A program made the translations under genes and the position numbers. This document shows, piece after piece, positions 46,325 through 56,555 of a DNA stretch of 64,000 bases. Position 1 is the first letter of the stretch, and every line of letters begins with the position of its first letter. Source of the DNA: Arenicola marina (lineage: Eukaryota; Annelida; Polychaeta; Arenicolidae); contig OZ025255.1 in assembly GCA_964019135.1 (NCBI GenBank), positions 21,677,708 through 21,741,707 of the forward strand, in the 5' to 3' direction. A model generated the notes under the pieces. It had not been told where the DNA came from, did not search any database, and worked only from the letters and a program-made list of their open reading frames with translations.

Positions 46325-46801
46325 ATGGATAAGGACGCAGCTGGTGTATCCTCCTTGGTGAAGAATGAGGCAGCCATGGCCCAGGAGTTTCCGGCGCCAG
46401 CGGGGATGTACGCCTCCCAGCCACCCCCACCGGGGATGTACCCGTCCCAGCCACCACCCCCGGCGGGAATGCACCTCGAGCTGCAACCCCCGGCGTACAG
46501 TGAGGCCATGATGGGCGTTCCAGGTCACGCGATGCAGCAGGGGCCTCAGCGACCGCACGTGCAGGCGGCCTCCACCCAAAGACCCAACTACCCCCGAGGC
46601 GTCCCGCCTCATCCCCAGGTGGTGGTGCCCGGCACGGTTCAACCGGGAAACCGGATGGCCGGCCAGACTGTGGTGGTCATGCGGCGGACGGATTTGGAAG
46701 AAGTGGCCTGGCGCAACAGAAACACGAGGATGACCAGCTGGGGCATTATCATCGGCGTCAAGGTCATCGCCATTATCATCATCGTCATCACCTTCCACTA
46801 G
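46325..46801 (+). CDS. proline-rich PPxY tail-anchored membrane protein, copy 3
   Basis: Predicted 158-residue protein with the same residues as copy 2: two decapeptide repeats, the PPAYSE motif, the basic stretch RNRNTR and the C-terminal hydrophobic anchor. The upstream TATA box, the splice acceptor at 46314 and the post-stop donor are all kept. Identity with copy 2 is expected if the two copies arose very recently or are being homogenised. Whether all three genes are expressed cannot be told from sequence. Confidence 0.75.
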   Translation: MDKDAAGVSSLVKNEAAMAQEFPAPAGMYASQPPPPGMYPSQPPPPAGMHLELQPPAYSEAMMGVPGHAMQQGPQRPHVQAASTQRPNYPRGVPPHPQVVVPGTVQPGNRMAGQTVVVMRRTDLEEVAWRNRNTRMTSWGIIIGVKVIAIIIIVITFH

Positions 46802-48419
46802 ACTCTCACTGCGGTAAGTCGGTGCACCATTCGCTACGTGGCGCTGACGCTCAGTGGCGCTGACGCACCACTCCCTAGGTGGCGCTGGCACACCGCTCGC
46901 CGCTGATGAAAACCAAGGAAAGCACTCGCTGAAACCAACGAACCGCTCGCAAGATGGAACCACATAACCGATTCTAGGAAGAAGCCACCCAGTGTCTCCC
47001 CGATAAAGGCAAAACATAAGACGTTGAACTGTTCCTCAGAGTAAGCCAATGCACGAGTCGCCAGATGGAGGCACGCCAGGACTGGCCAGTACCAGCGTCC
47101 TGTCTGATATACTGGCCGGGGGAACCAATTCATTGGATTAAGTGAGGACTACCGAAAACAAATCGACGCATTCCCTCCTGTCCACGCTCTTGCGTCTCTA
47201 AAAACAATTTCCTGAGTTTTTAAAACTAGAGATTGTCTTTAAAATGGTAATCTTCGGCGGTGACACTGCTTTCAATCTGAAACATTCTTGAGCATGTGAA
47301 ACAAAATTCTCTGAAGACCACTATGTGTGTCTTTCTATGACTAATGACATGGCGTCAGCAACGGCCTCCAACATATTGTATGTACGTGTCCGTGTCTCTG
47401 ATATGTCTTCGAATCAAGGTGATGCACTTGCTCGTGCCTGAGGTCGAAGAATTGTGTACGACCCTCTGTCAATACTCATATTTGTGTTGGATATCAATGC
47501 TGCATTATTTGTTATTCTTATGTTTTATTCGTTATTCGAATATAGTAGGTGATAACAGCCCCCCCCCCCCCCCATAACAGCTCCGGCAACAGGACTCCTC
47601 TCTGACCTTGACCTTAACCACTGACGCGATACGATCTTGTGCATTGATTTGTCCTCCTCCTCGAAGTGACTGACGAATGAGGGACATTTTTGCAGTCCTT
47701 CGGCATATCGGGATTTGATGTTCATTGTGAAAACGTGAACTGCATATACAGATAGATATACCAATCTTTGCCCTGCTTACTCCCTGCTTTCGCGCTCCGA
47801 CACGGTGCACTTTATTCGTAGTGAACCACGGAACTTTTTGGAACAATGCAGTTAACAACCGGTGCGCACAAAAGAATATTTCATCTATATTTGTCTTTTT
47901 TTGTATCGAAATGCCAACATAGGTTAATTTTACTCCTGAAATGATCATATTTGGGTTTGATACCATTCAGGAAAACATGGTGATTAAACTGAGATTTCAT
48001 CAGTGGAAAATATGTAATGGTTTAACTTAGTTAATTCATGTTCCTGATAGTTTGTATAATAAGCAGATAAGATATTACTCAAGATGGTCTATCAATAATC
48101 ATGCATTGGTGGTTTAGCAAATTAGCGATTACTGGGTCTATGGTTAGTAGTTCTTTTATGTGTTTGTATATATGTGGGTGAAGGAGGGGGGGGGGGGTCG
48201 CGGGGGTGTCTGGGAGCACTCCCCATTTCAACAACCGACCACGACTCGATTCTCGTTCCAACGTGGGAAGCCGACCCGGGCCATTGTCGGTTGTCATTGC
48301 TGTTCATTGTTCATGATTATTACTCGCTTTTAATACCATGCATATTGTTCACTTCACAGTTATAAACTATTATGTCATTTTATGGCGTGCTTTTTTATAC
48401 ACAACATGTGACATTTCGG
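46802..48419 (+). other. 3' untranslated or intronic region, copy 3
   Basis: Counterpart of 17610-19225, with longer C and G runs at about 47560 and 48186. No coding exon was recognised. Confidence 0.4.
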
Positions 48420-48446
48420 AATAAAGCTGATTTATTTTGAATAAAA
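48420..48446 (+). terminator. poly(A) signals, copy 3
   Basis: Two AATAAA hexamers are followed by a GT-rich stretch, as in the other copies. Confidence 0.5.
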
Positions 48447-48561
48447 AAATGGTTTTGTTTTTGTAGGCAACATATATTCTCAAGTCGGGGGTCATGTTAT
48501 GCAAAGACCGAAAGTGGTAAAAGCCTCCTGAATATATAACCAATCAATCATGTTATGCAAA

Positions 48562-50426
48562 TGACTTCACCTCATTTTCGACCGGGGAAATGTTTAATGT
48601 CGTTTGCGAAACTCACGAGCTACGGAAAGCGGAGGTGGGACTAATTCACCATATAGTCAGGAATGGGGTTGCCGCCTGTGCCAATGGAGAGTCAGAGAGC
48701 AATTTGTTACAATTTGGCACATACAGTTCACGCGATCGGGTCGCATGACTTCAGATTTGGTCTCACAAAACACGTGCTCCATGTTGAAGCAGCTGTAAGT
48801 CAATTTCTTTCCAGGTTTATTGTAAGGACTATGGGTCTCATTTCACTAAACATGGCTATAGAAGGCATGCGATATAATATTTGGAGGCGATGAACCGCGG
48901 AACTTTTGAAATCTGCAAGGAAAATTCTTTTTCAAAACACTCGGAGGCCAAAAATAGCGTTGTAAATTTGGCCCTGCGTCTGGGCTTTCGCTGGTTCCCC
49001 GAACAGTGACGTCACAGAGTTCCACGGGCCACCGCGGTAATAAAGATGACGAGAGCAAGTTGTCGATGTAACCCTTTCCGCTATCAAACTGTACAGTGCA
49101 TGGCATAAGAACCAGAGAGCACATCGATGCGTCATTAATTAAACCACATGGAAAAGGTAAAACAAGACCATTTGGATGTTTTCGTACACATTTTTGTTCA
49201 TGACAAGACAAAGTTTCTTCATTCTTTGTAAGTTTACAAATTCGTGTGACGTCATAATGCTTTGTTTTCATAGGAAATACAAACAAATGCTAGTTCCTCC
49301 GCCGTGTTGTCCCGTCTATCCATTTTGTGCAGCTATATTTCTTAAATACTCTTAATCCTATAGCTGGGCGATCCGAAATGGACCCACCCCTCTGCGCCTT
49401 GCTCTTGCGCATGTAGTCTGGTTCCCTGTCTCTCTCTTTGCGTAACTAAATATGTCACACCTCCGTCGCGATAGTCAGGATACCAGTGTGCGCAGAGATT
49501 CTAAACACCTTCCAAACACGTGCTTTCTTTGTTTGTCCCCAAAATAGGTAAACCGGAAGTCTTGGCGAACGAGCCTTTCCAGCAAGCACACAACGTTCGC
49601 ACAACGTTGGTCTTTGGTTGTAATCACGTCGTCTCGCAGTTAACATTAGGACAACGTTGTTGTAACGTTTGTCGCAAACTAATTTTTTCTAGCCGATATT
49701 CCATCGAAAAACAACATTTGCCATTTGTGATGACTCATGAAAATTGGCTGCGTGTAGCAGTTGTTATAAATACAAAATGGTTAGAGGTCAGGGGTGGATG
49801 TTTTGACAACGTTAGGACGACTTTACCAGAAAAATCAGTCATCATGAAAGCAAGATGTAATTGATTGTCTGTTGACAGTCACGCTTCCATTAATTGATTT
49901 GTCATATACACATTTTGTTCTCACTGAGGGCACAATTTGAATACTGGAATGAATGTTTTCTACATACAACGTTTCTGCCACGTGGAACGTTTTTCGAAGT
50001 GTCCTGGTTGCCTGGCCCCTGCTTTTGTATGCGCAGTGGTACCCGCTCAATGACCCGGTAAGCATACGAAAGCATAATGCTGCAGCGCCGCCTATTGGAG
50101 AAGATTAATACCGAAGATTTTTTTTTAATTTAGCCGCGTCATCATTGGACCGTTGATCCACTGCGTGCCCAAGAATTTCGGTTTTGTGTCGCCTGCGGCA
50201 GCTACATCTTGTGCAAGGTATATTTTTACCCATAAGCTTGATCAAATAGCCCTATAGGTTGGGAAAATGAACATTGCAATTTGCAAGACGTTAATGCTGT
50301 CATACATGATCATAAATGTATTAGGCTCACTCAGACGTCAGTGGCAGGGTGTACAACACAGGCACCGTAAAGCGACGGAGGGGGGGGGGGAGGCTTTGTA
50401 TGCCCCTTACCCTTACCCCCCCCTCC
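48562..50426. other. copy 3-specific replacement segment
   Basis: Copies 1 and 2 have about 60 bp between ATGTTATGCAAA and the hAT-like CAGTGGCGGATCC. Copy 3 has about 1.9 kb here instead. The segment contains a degraded member of the AGGGCTATA MITE family, an AACGTTG-rich stretch at about 49590-49680, and otherwise unrecognised DNA. It could be an insertion with loss of the original 60 bp, a gene-conversion tract from elsewhere, or the ancestral arrangement. No gene was recognised in it. Confidence 0.7.
48717..49578. mobile_element. degraded MITE of the AGGGCTATA family
   Basis: The left part shows ACAGTTCACGCGAT, CACGTGCTCCATGTTGAAG and TCTCATTTCACTAAACATGG. The right part shows GTTTGTCCCCAAAATAGGTA and GGCGAACGAG, all colinear with 59690-60646. 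The outermost AGGGCTATA ends are missing or mutated, and the divergence is higher than between the other copies, so it is older. Confidence 0.7.
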
Positions 50427-50992
50427 CAGTGGGGATCCAGCGGGGGGGCTACTGCGGCTATAGCCCCCCCCCCCCCGCCTGGTCAAGCCGCAGAAGCCCC
50501 CCCACCGACAGGTTTAGCTCCCGAGAATAAAGCAGCCTATCGCTGTTCACGAGCAGCAACCTAATGCTGGAGAAGGACCAGTGCCCCCCTCCCCCCCCCC
50601 CCCACCGCTTCCGCCGCTTATGCACTGTAATTCCGAAATTCAAGCCCCCCAGGGACGGATCTAGGGGGGGGGGGGGGTTACGGGGTTGCAACCCCCCCCC
50701 CCCCCCTTGGGAATCTGAACATACACTGTTAAAGTCCGCGCATCCCTCCCCCCCCCCCCCCCCCCCTTCCTGGGCGCAAGTTTTTCAGGGAGCACCTTCC
50801 ACTCCCCCGGTCGGAAGTTTTCAGAGGGCAACCCCCCCTTGGCAAATTCCGCGATCCGCCCCTGTCCCCACCCCCCCCCCCCCCTAAAGTTGGATTAACC
50901 CCTGTAGTATGCCCTGTAATCGCGAAATGCAAGCCTCCCCACCCTCTAAAGTCTGAATCAGCCCCTGTGACCCCCCACCCCCCCGCCCCCAA
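50427..50992. mobile_element. nested C-rich hAT-type MITEs, copy 3
   Basis: Counterpart of 19417-19955. It begins CAGTGGGGATCCAG, missing two terminal bases relative to the others, and C runs are the longest of the three copies. Confidence 0.65.
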
Positions 50993-51672
50993 GTGAGTAA
51001 CTGGAATTTCATTGAGGTATTGTCCTTCCCCGTCGTTAGTTATCTTTGTTATGTACTGATTAAAGCTTTTATTTCATGTAGACTCGAAAGAAGACGGCAG
51101 ACACTGTTGCTCAGTCAGCCGAGAACTCTGAGGACAGTGGCTAAAACATTCCATCAGGCTGTCTATGCTAATAATTAATAAATCTTACGATTATCGATTT
51201 TCTTGTTGTACTGGTTGTGCGAATGTTAGCAAAATGTTAGCAATATTATCTGAAAAAAAGCATATATTTTCACGTGGTCGCAACGTTGGGACCAACACAA
51301 AAATAATGTTGTGTCGACGTTGTCGTGCCGTTAACCTGTTTCCTGGGTTTATAGCCCTTTTTAGTCCCCCCCCCACCCCCACTTCTCACCTCCGGGCCAT
51401 GAAAGGCCATATAGTCACAAGTAGGTAGGCTGTTCATATGCGGAGAGCTTGCTACATGCACTCTGGCAAACACAGATTTTTTATCGTCAACCATCTTATA
51501 AATTGTATGCGTTGCTCGTAAGGGCTCAGCCCGAGTTATAACATGTCTATCTATGCGTTGCTTCCCCGGGTTATAATTGATACTGTGTATCTATGCAGTG
51601 CACTGTTTGACTTACTCAAGGTGAGTCCACTCGCTCCGCTCGCGGGGCGTCTAGCGTTCGTAGTAATAAGCG

Positions 51673-53683
51673 AATGAAATAACAGTATGACAGTATTTTG
51701 TTTTATACGTTAAATAGTAGCAGGCAGAAGGTAGACATTGAGCAGAAATAATATAGATAATTATATTGACATAAATTGAGACCGGGAGCTACTGAATAAC
51801 GGGACATACATGTTAAAGATATTTAAACACTTTCTGTGCAATTATTGTGCATCCAGTACAGAATACTCAAATTGCGGCTAAAGCACGCTAATAAATGAAT
51901 ATCAGTCCAGTAAAACTAAGGCCCAAGCTCACAGATTGATTCAGTAAAAAAAAAGGGGGGCTGTTTCCCGTCCGTTGTTCGTCATTTAACGTAGTACTAC
52001 TACCTTCAGTGGATAAAATCTGCCTGACGTCCTGGTTGGATCTATAGAATTGACGTGTAGTCCGCTTAACTATCCTGTAAAATTGGATACTGCTGTGAAT
52101 GATGTTAAGAGCAGCGTGTTATCAGTGGTTATAGGCATGGTTCCCAGGGCAGAGTTCCCCGGGCAGAGTTCGTTCTCTTGCTACTGATGGGAAGGCGCGA
52201 GACAGTACGGGATTTGTTTGCTTTGATGACGGTTCGGGCGATAATACGTTGGGAAAAATATTACTGTTGGCACCAAGCCAGGTAGCCCGCCGCACCCGAA
52301 AGCGATATTATGCGCGGGATAAGGTGATAATCACCCAGCGGTTGTGTTGACACATGCGATAGCTTTGACACATCTAAAAGCGGCGGCTGGATATTAATAG
52401 GTTCAAGGCGGTTGCTGATGCCAATGGGCTCTTGCATGCCGCGGCATAGTGGGACAGACAGCTTCATTTTATTAGTATAGAAGTCAAGGTCATCTGAGAA
52501 TTGGAAATATATAGTCGTTTGTGTATCAATCAGATGGTTGGTTGGTTGGTTATTCAGGACGCTTTAACCACTTTCGGTCATATCGCTATAGACTTATATG
52601 TTAGAGAACAAGGGTTACGTAAAGCCTAGGTCTTGCGTAATATTGTAAGATCGGACCCCTGGGTTAGGTTGAGGTTTCGAATCTCATGTGTGACATGTTC
52701 GGTTCGGCCAGGGCGTGTATAAAGACTTCTGGTCTTCGCATTCACAAAGGAAGTCGCTTGCGTATTTCCATCAAGCCTTTATTCATAGCGGTTGCACATC
52801 TTGTTGTGTTGTCTGAGATTCTTCTTTAGTTGAATTCTTGGTTTCTGGACTCCCTCCTTAGTTCCTCCACTAGGTGTCTGGACTCTCGGATCCGTGCCCC
52901 TTATATACCCACACGCTCCTACACCCCTGAGAGTGTACTCTCTTATCAGGAATTTGGGAGGAATTTGGTGGAAAGATGTTTTCACTCTCTTTCTCTAGTT
53001 TGCGCGTCTGGATTTCGGTTCAGACTGGCTGGCGCCGAGTGTCACCATTGTCACCTTATCTCCCTTTGTTTTTAGTTCCATGACGCAAACATCACGTCCG
53101 CCAACCTCCCTTCCGGAGCTATATAAGGACCTAGCGCTTCCGGGTCGATGGATCTAGAACGTTCTATAAAATTGTATCTATACTGATAAAATGAAGCTCT
53201 CTGTCCCACTATGCCGCGGCATTCAAGAGCGGGTGCTTATCCCGCATGGTGACCATATCTGCGGCGGGCTACCTGGCTTGGTGCCAACAGCAATAATATT
53301 TTTCCCAACGCATTATCGCCCGAACCGTCATCAAAACAAACAAATCCCGTACTGTCTCGCGTCCACAACTTCCCATCAGTAGCACATTTTGTCCACTGAA
53401 GGTTCGTTAAATGACGAACAACGGGAGGGAAACAGCCCCTTTTTTTACTCAATCAGCCCCTTTTTTTCACTCAATCAATGTATGAGCTTGGGCCTTAGTT
53501 TTACTGGACTGATATTTGTTTATTAGCGTGCTTTAGCCGCAATTTGAGTATTCAGTAGCTCCCGGTCTCAATTTATGTCAATAAATCGATATTATTTCGG
53601 CCCAATGTCTACCTTCTGCCTGCTACTATTTGACGTATAAAACAAAATACGGTCCTACTGTTATTTCTTTCGTTTATTTGTAG
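51673..53683. mobile_element. large inverted-repeat element, about 2 kb
   Basis: A left arm (about 51673-52470) and a right arm (about 53183-53683) are reverse complements over nearly 500 bp. Shared blocks include TATTTTGTTTTATACGT, GTAGCAGGCAGAAGGTAGAC, TGAGACCGGGAGCTACTGAA, GACAGTACGGGATTTGTTTG, CCAAGCCAGGTAGCCCGCCG and CCGCGGCATAGTGGGACAGA. The left arm holds extra segments of about 70 and 170 bp absent from the right. The spacer includes an LTR-like relic. The outer 24 bp of the left arm lie inside the segmental duplication. It may be a foldback-type DNA transposon. No transposase or clear target duplication was found. Confidence 0.75.
52687..53094 (-). mobile_element. LTR-like relic (possible solo LTR)
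   Basis: On the minus strand the segment starts TGATGTTTGC and ends in CACACA. It has a TATA-like TATATAAGG about 200 bp in and an AATAAA signal downstream, the general order of an LTR promoter and poly(A) site. A T-arm-like GAGATTCGAAACCTC directly follows its 3' end, which could be a primer-binding region. No internal coding region accompanies it, so if it is an LTR it is a fossil. The family and age cannot be judged. Confidence 0.3.
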
Positions 53684-53834
53684 TATAGCTAATAAGCGTC
53701 ACGAGTACTGGGACACGCGATTGCATCATCGCTGGTAGGTGCAGTGACCTAACCTACTTCCACGCGAATCCCAGGACACAGACACGGTCTCATGCGTCGG
53801 GAACCTTCTAGAACTATGACTAAGCGTATGGTTT
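53684..53834. other. short unique spacer
   Basis: Nothing recognisable was seen between the inverted-repeat element and the next MITE. Confidence 0.4.
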
Positions 53835-54330
53835 ACGTCTGTTAAGGCCCAAAACGTCATAGTGACGAAAACGTCAGATCACATGGTCTGAGCCATCTAG
53901 GAGCAAATGTGCAGTTTCACACTGTGCCTCGATCGCACTGTCTGTTGACGGGGGCTATGAATATATGAGGCAGTAACTCTTCAGTTTCAAATATATTTAA
54001 GTGCTTTCATAAAGGATGGAATATGGGTATCGCCTCCCCCCCCCCCCCCTCCCTCCGGGTCCATCCCTTGGAATCTTCTATTTCAAGAAACCTTAGATTT
54101 CCTTATTTTCCTGCGCCTTAATTCGCAAATTTCGGCCTCCAAGGGGTCTCTAATTGTCAATCAATCAATCCTTTAGCTCCGAGTGGCCTCGCCCTGTCTC
54201 CTTCAGAAACGCCACGCAGGGTTGTGTGGGCGAAAACCGGGATGGTTGAAATTAAACTTTAAACTGTATATTACATTCTACCAAGGTATGACGTTTTGGT
54301 CACTATGACGTTTTGGGTTCTAACATACGT
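53835..54330. mobile_element. MITE with CCCAAAACGTCATAGTGAC ends
   Basis: Terminal inverted repeats of roughly 45 bp carry ACGTCTGTTAAGGCCC or ACGTATGTTAGAACCC at the edge. These are followed by AAAACGTCATAGTGAC and a second AAAACGTCA. The interior of about 400 bp includes a C run at about 54036. No coding region was seen. The element border and superfamily are uncertain. Confidence 0.65.
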
Positions 54331-55313
54331 CATATATCCGGTACAGTAGTTACGCAATGTCCCCTTCTGGGTGCGGATTAGTCACGCCCAGTGCGATAAG
54401 TACAGGGCGGGGACTTTACGATATATTATTTTGTAACGTATTCCGGCATCCGCTGTATGTTTTGTTAATCTAGGTAAATTCATCTTTGCCTGCTGGCGAG
54501 GCGCACTCAAACCGGTCCCTCTTGGGATGTCACAAAATATGTACTCCGGGTGGGGAGTTCCGGAATGGATCGGTCTTTGCTTGATTCTATTTTGATGGTT
54601 CATGCCGGTGTGGCATGCGGAAGTGTCCTCCTGCGCAGCTGTCCCCGTTATATCAAATACATGATATTAAGACTCTCTCCGCTCCATGTGTTTGTACGGT
54701 GTCATTATGATAGATACAGGGGGTGGGGGGGGGGACATCTCCGCATTGGGGACAATCCCGCATACCACACCGGGTCTACACGGTACGAGAATTCCTTGTA
54801 CACTCGTAACAACGGTTGAAGCATCGGTCGGTCAACATTTCACACGGTCAAACCGCGTAAGATACGATGCAATGCGTTAAACTCCGTTGCAACAAATAAA
54901 CTTTTCAACCAAATGTGCAACCAGAAGGTCGGTTTTCCACGCATTGCAAGTTGATCGCAGGTTTTAAAGTTTCAATTAACTTGACGATTTGGGAACTCAA
55001 ACAATTAGCGTTGAAATGATCACTTTGATATTGTTTGCTTTATGACAGTTATGAACTTATGTGTGGCTTGCATGCAGGACGTTATGACAGGTAATCTAAT
55101 AGTATGTTCGCTAGGTGGCGGTAATAATAATTGTAGGTCGGTTGGTACCTGGTTTGACCGTGTAAGTGTGGCTGTGAAAGTAATTATTACTTTAAAAGTA
55201 TCCAATAATAAAACGCCTCGATGAGCTACTCTGACAACGGTTGCCGAGCTATCCCGTGGTTGAAAACGATTTTTACACACACAACTAACCGGCAAATGAG
55301 ACATATAAATAGT
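54331..55313. other. intergenic DNA, no gene supported
   Basis: The stretch includes a G run near 54720 and AT-rich sequence. A minus-strand open frame of 166 codons (55020-55520) overlaps the presumed 3' end of the collagen/EGF gene. It has no recognisable domain and is left unannotated as a gene. Confidence 0.4.
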
Positions 55314-55319
55314 TTTATT
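55314..55319 (-). terminator. possible poly(A) signal of the collagen/EGF gene
   Basis: AATAAA on the minus strand lies about 670 bp after the stop codon at 55987. It is the nearest canonical hexamer noticed downstream of the terminal exon. Confidence 0.35.
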
Positions 55320-55753
55320 GGCACTAATGAACAGTGACACTGGCTCAAGTGAAGAGAGTGCGGGGATTCTTAGCGATAATGCCCCAGCCAAAGTTCTGTA
55401 GGTCGCGACCGTAAGCCTATGCAAGGAATTGTTGATTCGCATACTCAGAACATATATAGCAGAGCCCCAGCTGTAAGGCTCAATAACAAGAAATATCAAA
55501 CCAAACAAAAACACGTTCATTCAGAGGTACGGGTTTGGTTTACATTCTGTGAATGATTTAAACTTCAGCAAAATATCCGTTTTGTTTTCTGTTTCAAAGT
55601 AGATAATAAAGGTAAGCATTCAACGTTTATCACCAGCACTGATCCATTCATCATTTGAAACAGAACAATCGCTTGTCCCGTTCTTGCTCTCTGCCGTTGC
55701 CATACATATGACGTCATCGGCAAGATGCCATACGTATGGCTGGTCGATTTGAG

Positions 55754-56274
55754 ATAATGAGCCATTAGGGGCGGGGCATTGCGTACAGGGGGCGTGGCCT
55801 TGCGCATATTGGTCGGGCCTATCCAGCTTCAGGTAAAACTCGGCCGGTTGGTTGCGGAACACTAGTACTTGAGGAAGGTTCTGAGAAAAAACCGGTCGAC
55901 AGAGTAGTAGAGCGAAGAGGATTATAACTGCCAAACCGATAACAGGCACAGATAATATGGCGATCAGAAGACTCGTGCCCCACCCATTATACGGATAATG
56001 AGCCATTAGGGGCGGGGCATTGCGTACAGGGGGCGTGGCCTTGCGTACAAGGGGCGTGGCCTTGCGTACAAGGGGCGGGGCATTGCGCATATGGGTCGGG
56101 CCTATCCAGCTTCAGGTAAAACTCGGCCGGTTGGTTGCTTTTTAGTACTTGAGGAAGGTTCTGAGAAAAAAACGGTCGACAGAGTAGTAGAGCGAAGAGG
56201 ATTATAACTGCCAAACCGATAACAGGCACAGATAATATGGCGATCAGAAGACTCGTGCCCCACCCATTATACGG
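55754..56274. repeat. tandem duplication inside a coding exon (241 + 280 bp)
   Basis: Two direct copies (55754-55994 and 55995-56274) each encode the same transmembrane helix and tail of the minus-strand gene. The second contains two extra 21-bp units encoding GHAPCTQ-type heptapeptides, and there is a 3-bp difference near the [16 protein letters not shown] residues. The two helices read the same, so the duplication is recent. Confidence 0.88.
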
Positions 56275-56555
56275 CGCAGGCAAGTCACCCTTGGATTTCA
56301 AAGGTCCGCCGGTCTCATTGCCGCCGCCAAGTAATCTGAGGGTTAAGTTGTACCCTCCTTTGCCCTTTGTCAAGACAGATTTTTTCTGAACGGGAGCTGC
56401 AGCCCTCCGCAGCGCCTGGGATAGAGTAAGGTTTCTCGGCATACGGGAGATCCCGGCCGCTGCTCCCGTAGTGGCGTTGGCCGGGCCGGAGGTGTTGGCT
56501 GGTAGCGACCGTGTCTGACGGAACCGTGGGGATGACTGTTCCATCAGGTTCGGGT
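55987..56555 (-). CDS. terminal exon: stalk, transmembrane helix and tail
   Basis: The acceptor is TTTTCCCGCCTTGCAG before 56555, phase 1. The extracellular stalk has several N-glycosylation sequons (NTS, NAT, two NLT, NET). A helix [20 protein letters not shown] follows, then [13 protein letters not shown] and a tail with repeated GHAPCTQ. The frame stops after NGSLSV because of the tandem duplication. The second copy of the unit continues past the same NGSLS into an alternative tail, QIDQPYVWHL...ISAGDKR (to 55620), which was probably the original C terminus. Confidence 0.75.

Larger units (their letters stand above)
35249..51696. repeat. segmental duplication, copy 3 (about 16.4 kb)
   Basis: The junction at 35249 is identical to that at 20651. 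The unit ends at GACAGTAT (51696), where the sequence enters the inverted-repeat element instead of another LINE half. The copy is nearly identical to copy 2 up to 48561 and then carries a private 1.9-kb replacement before rejoining the common sequence at 50427. Confidence 0.95.

Noticed and set aside
49590-49680. AACGTTG-rich stretch as a regulatory array
   Set aside because: Similar words occur elsewhere in the window without regular spacing, and no unit structure could be defined.
52590-52686. A second tRNA-like B box (GAGGTTTCGAATCTC)
   Set aside because: No tRNA fold is present around it. It is mentioned only as a possible primer-binding neighbour of the LTR-like relic.
55020-55520. 166-codon minus-strand frame with a hydrophobic N terminus
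   Set aside because: It lies in the probable 3' untranslated region of the collagen/EGF gene, has no recognisable domain and no promoter.
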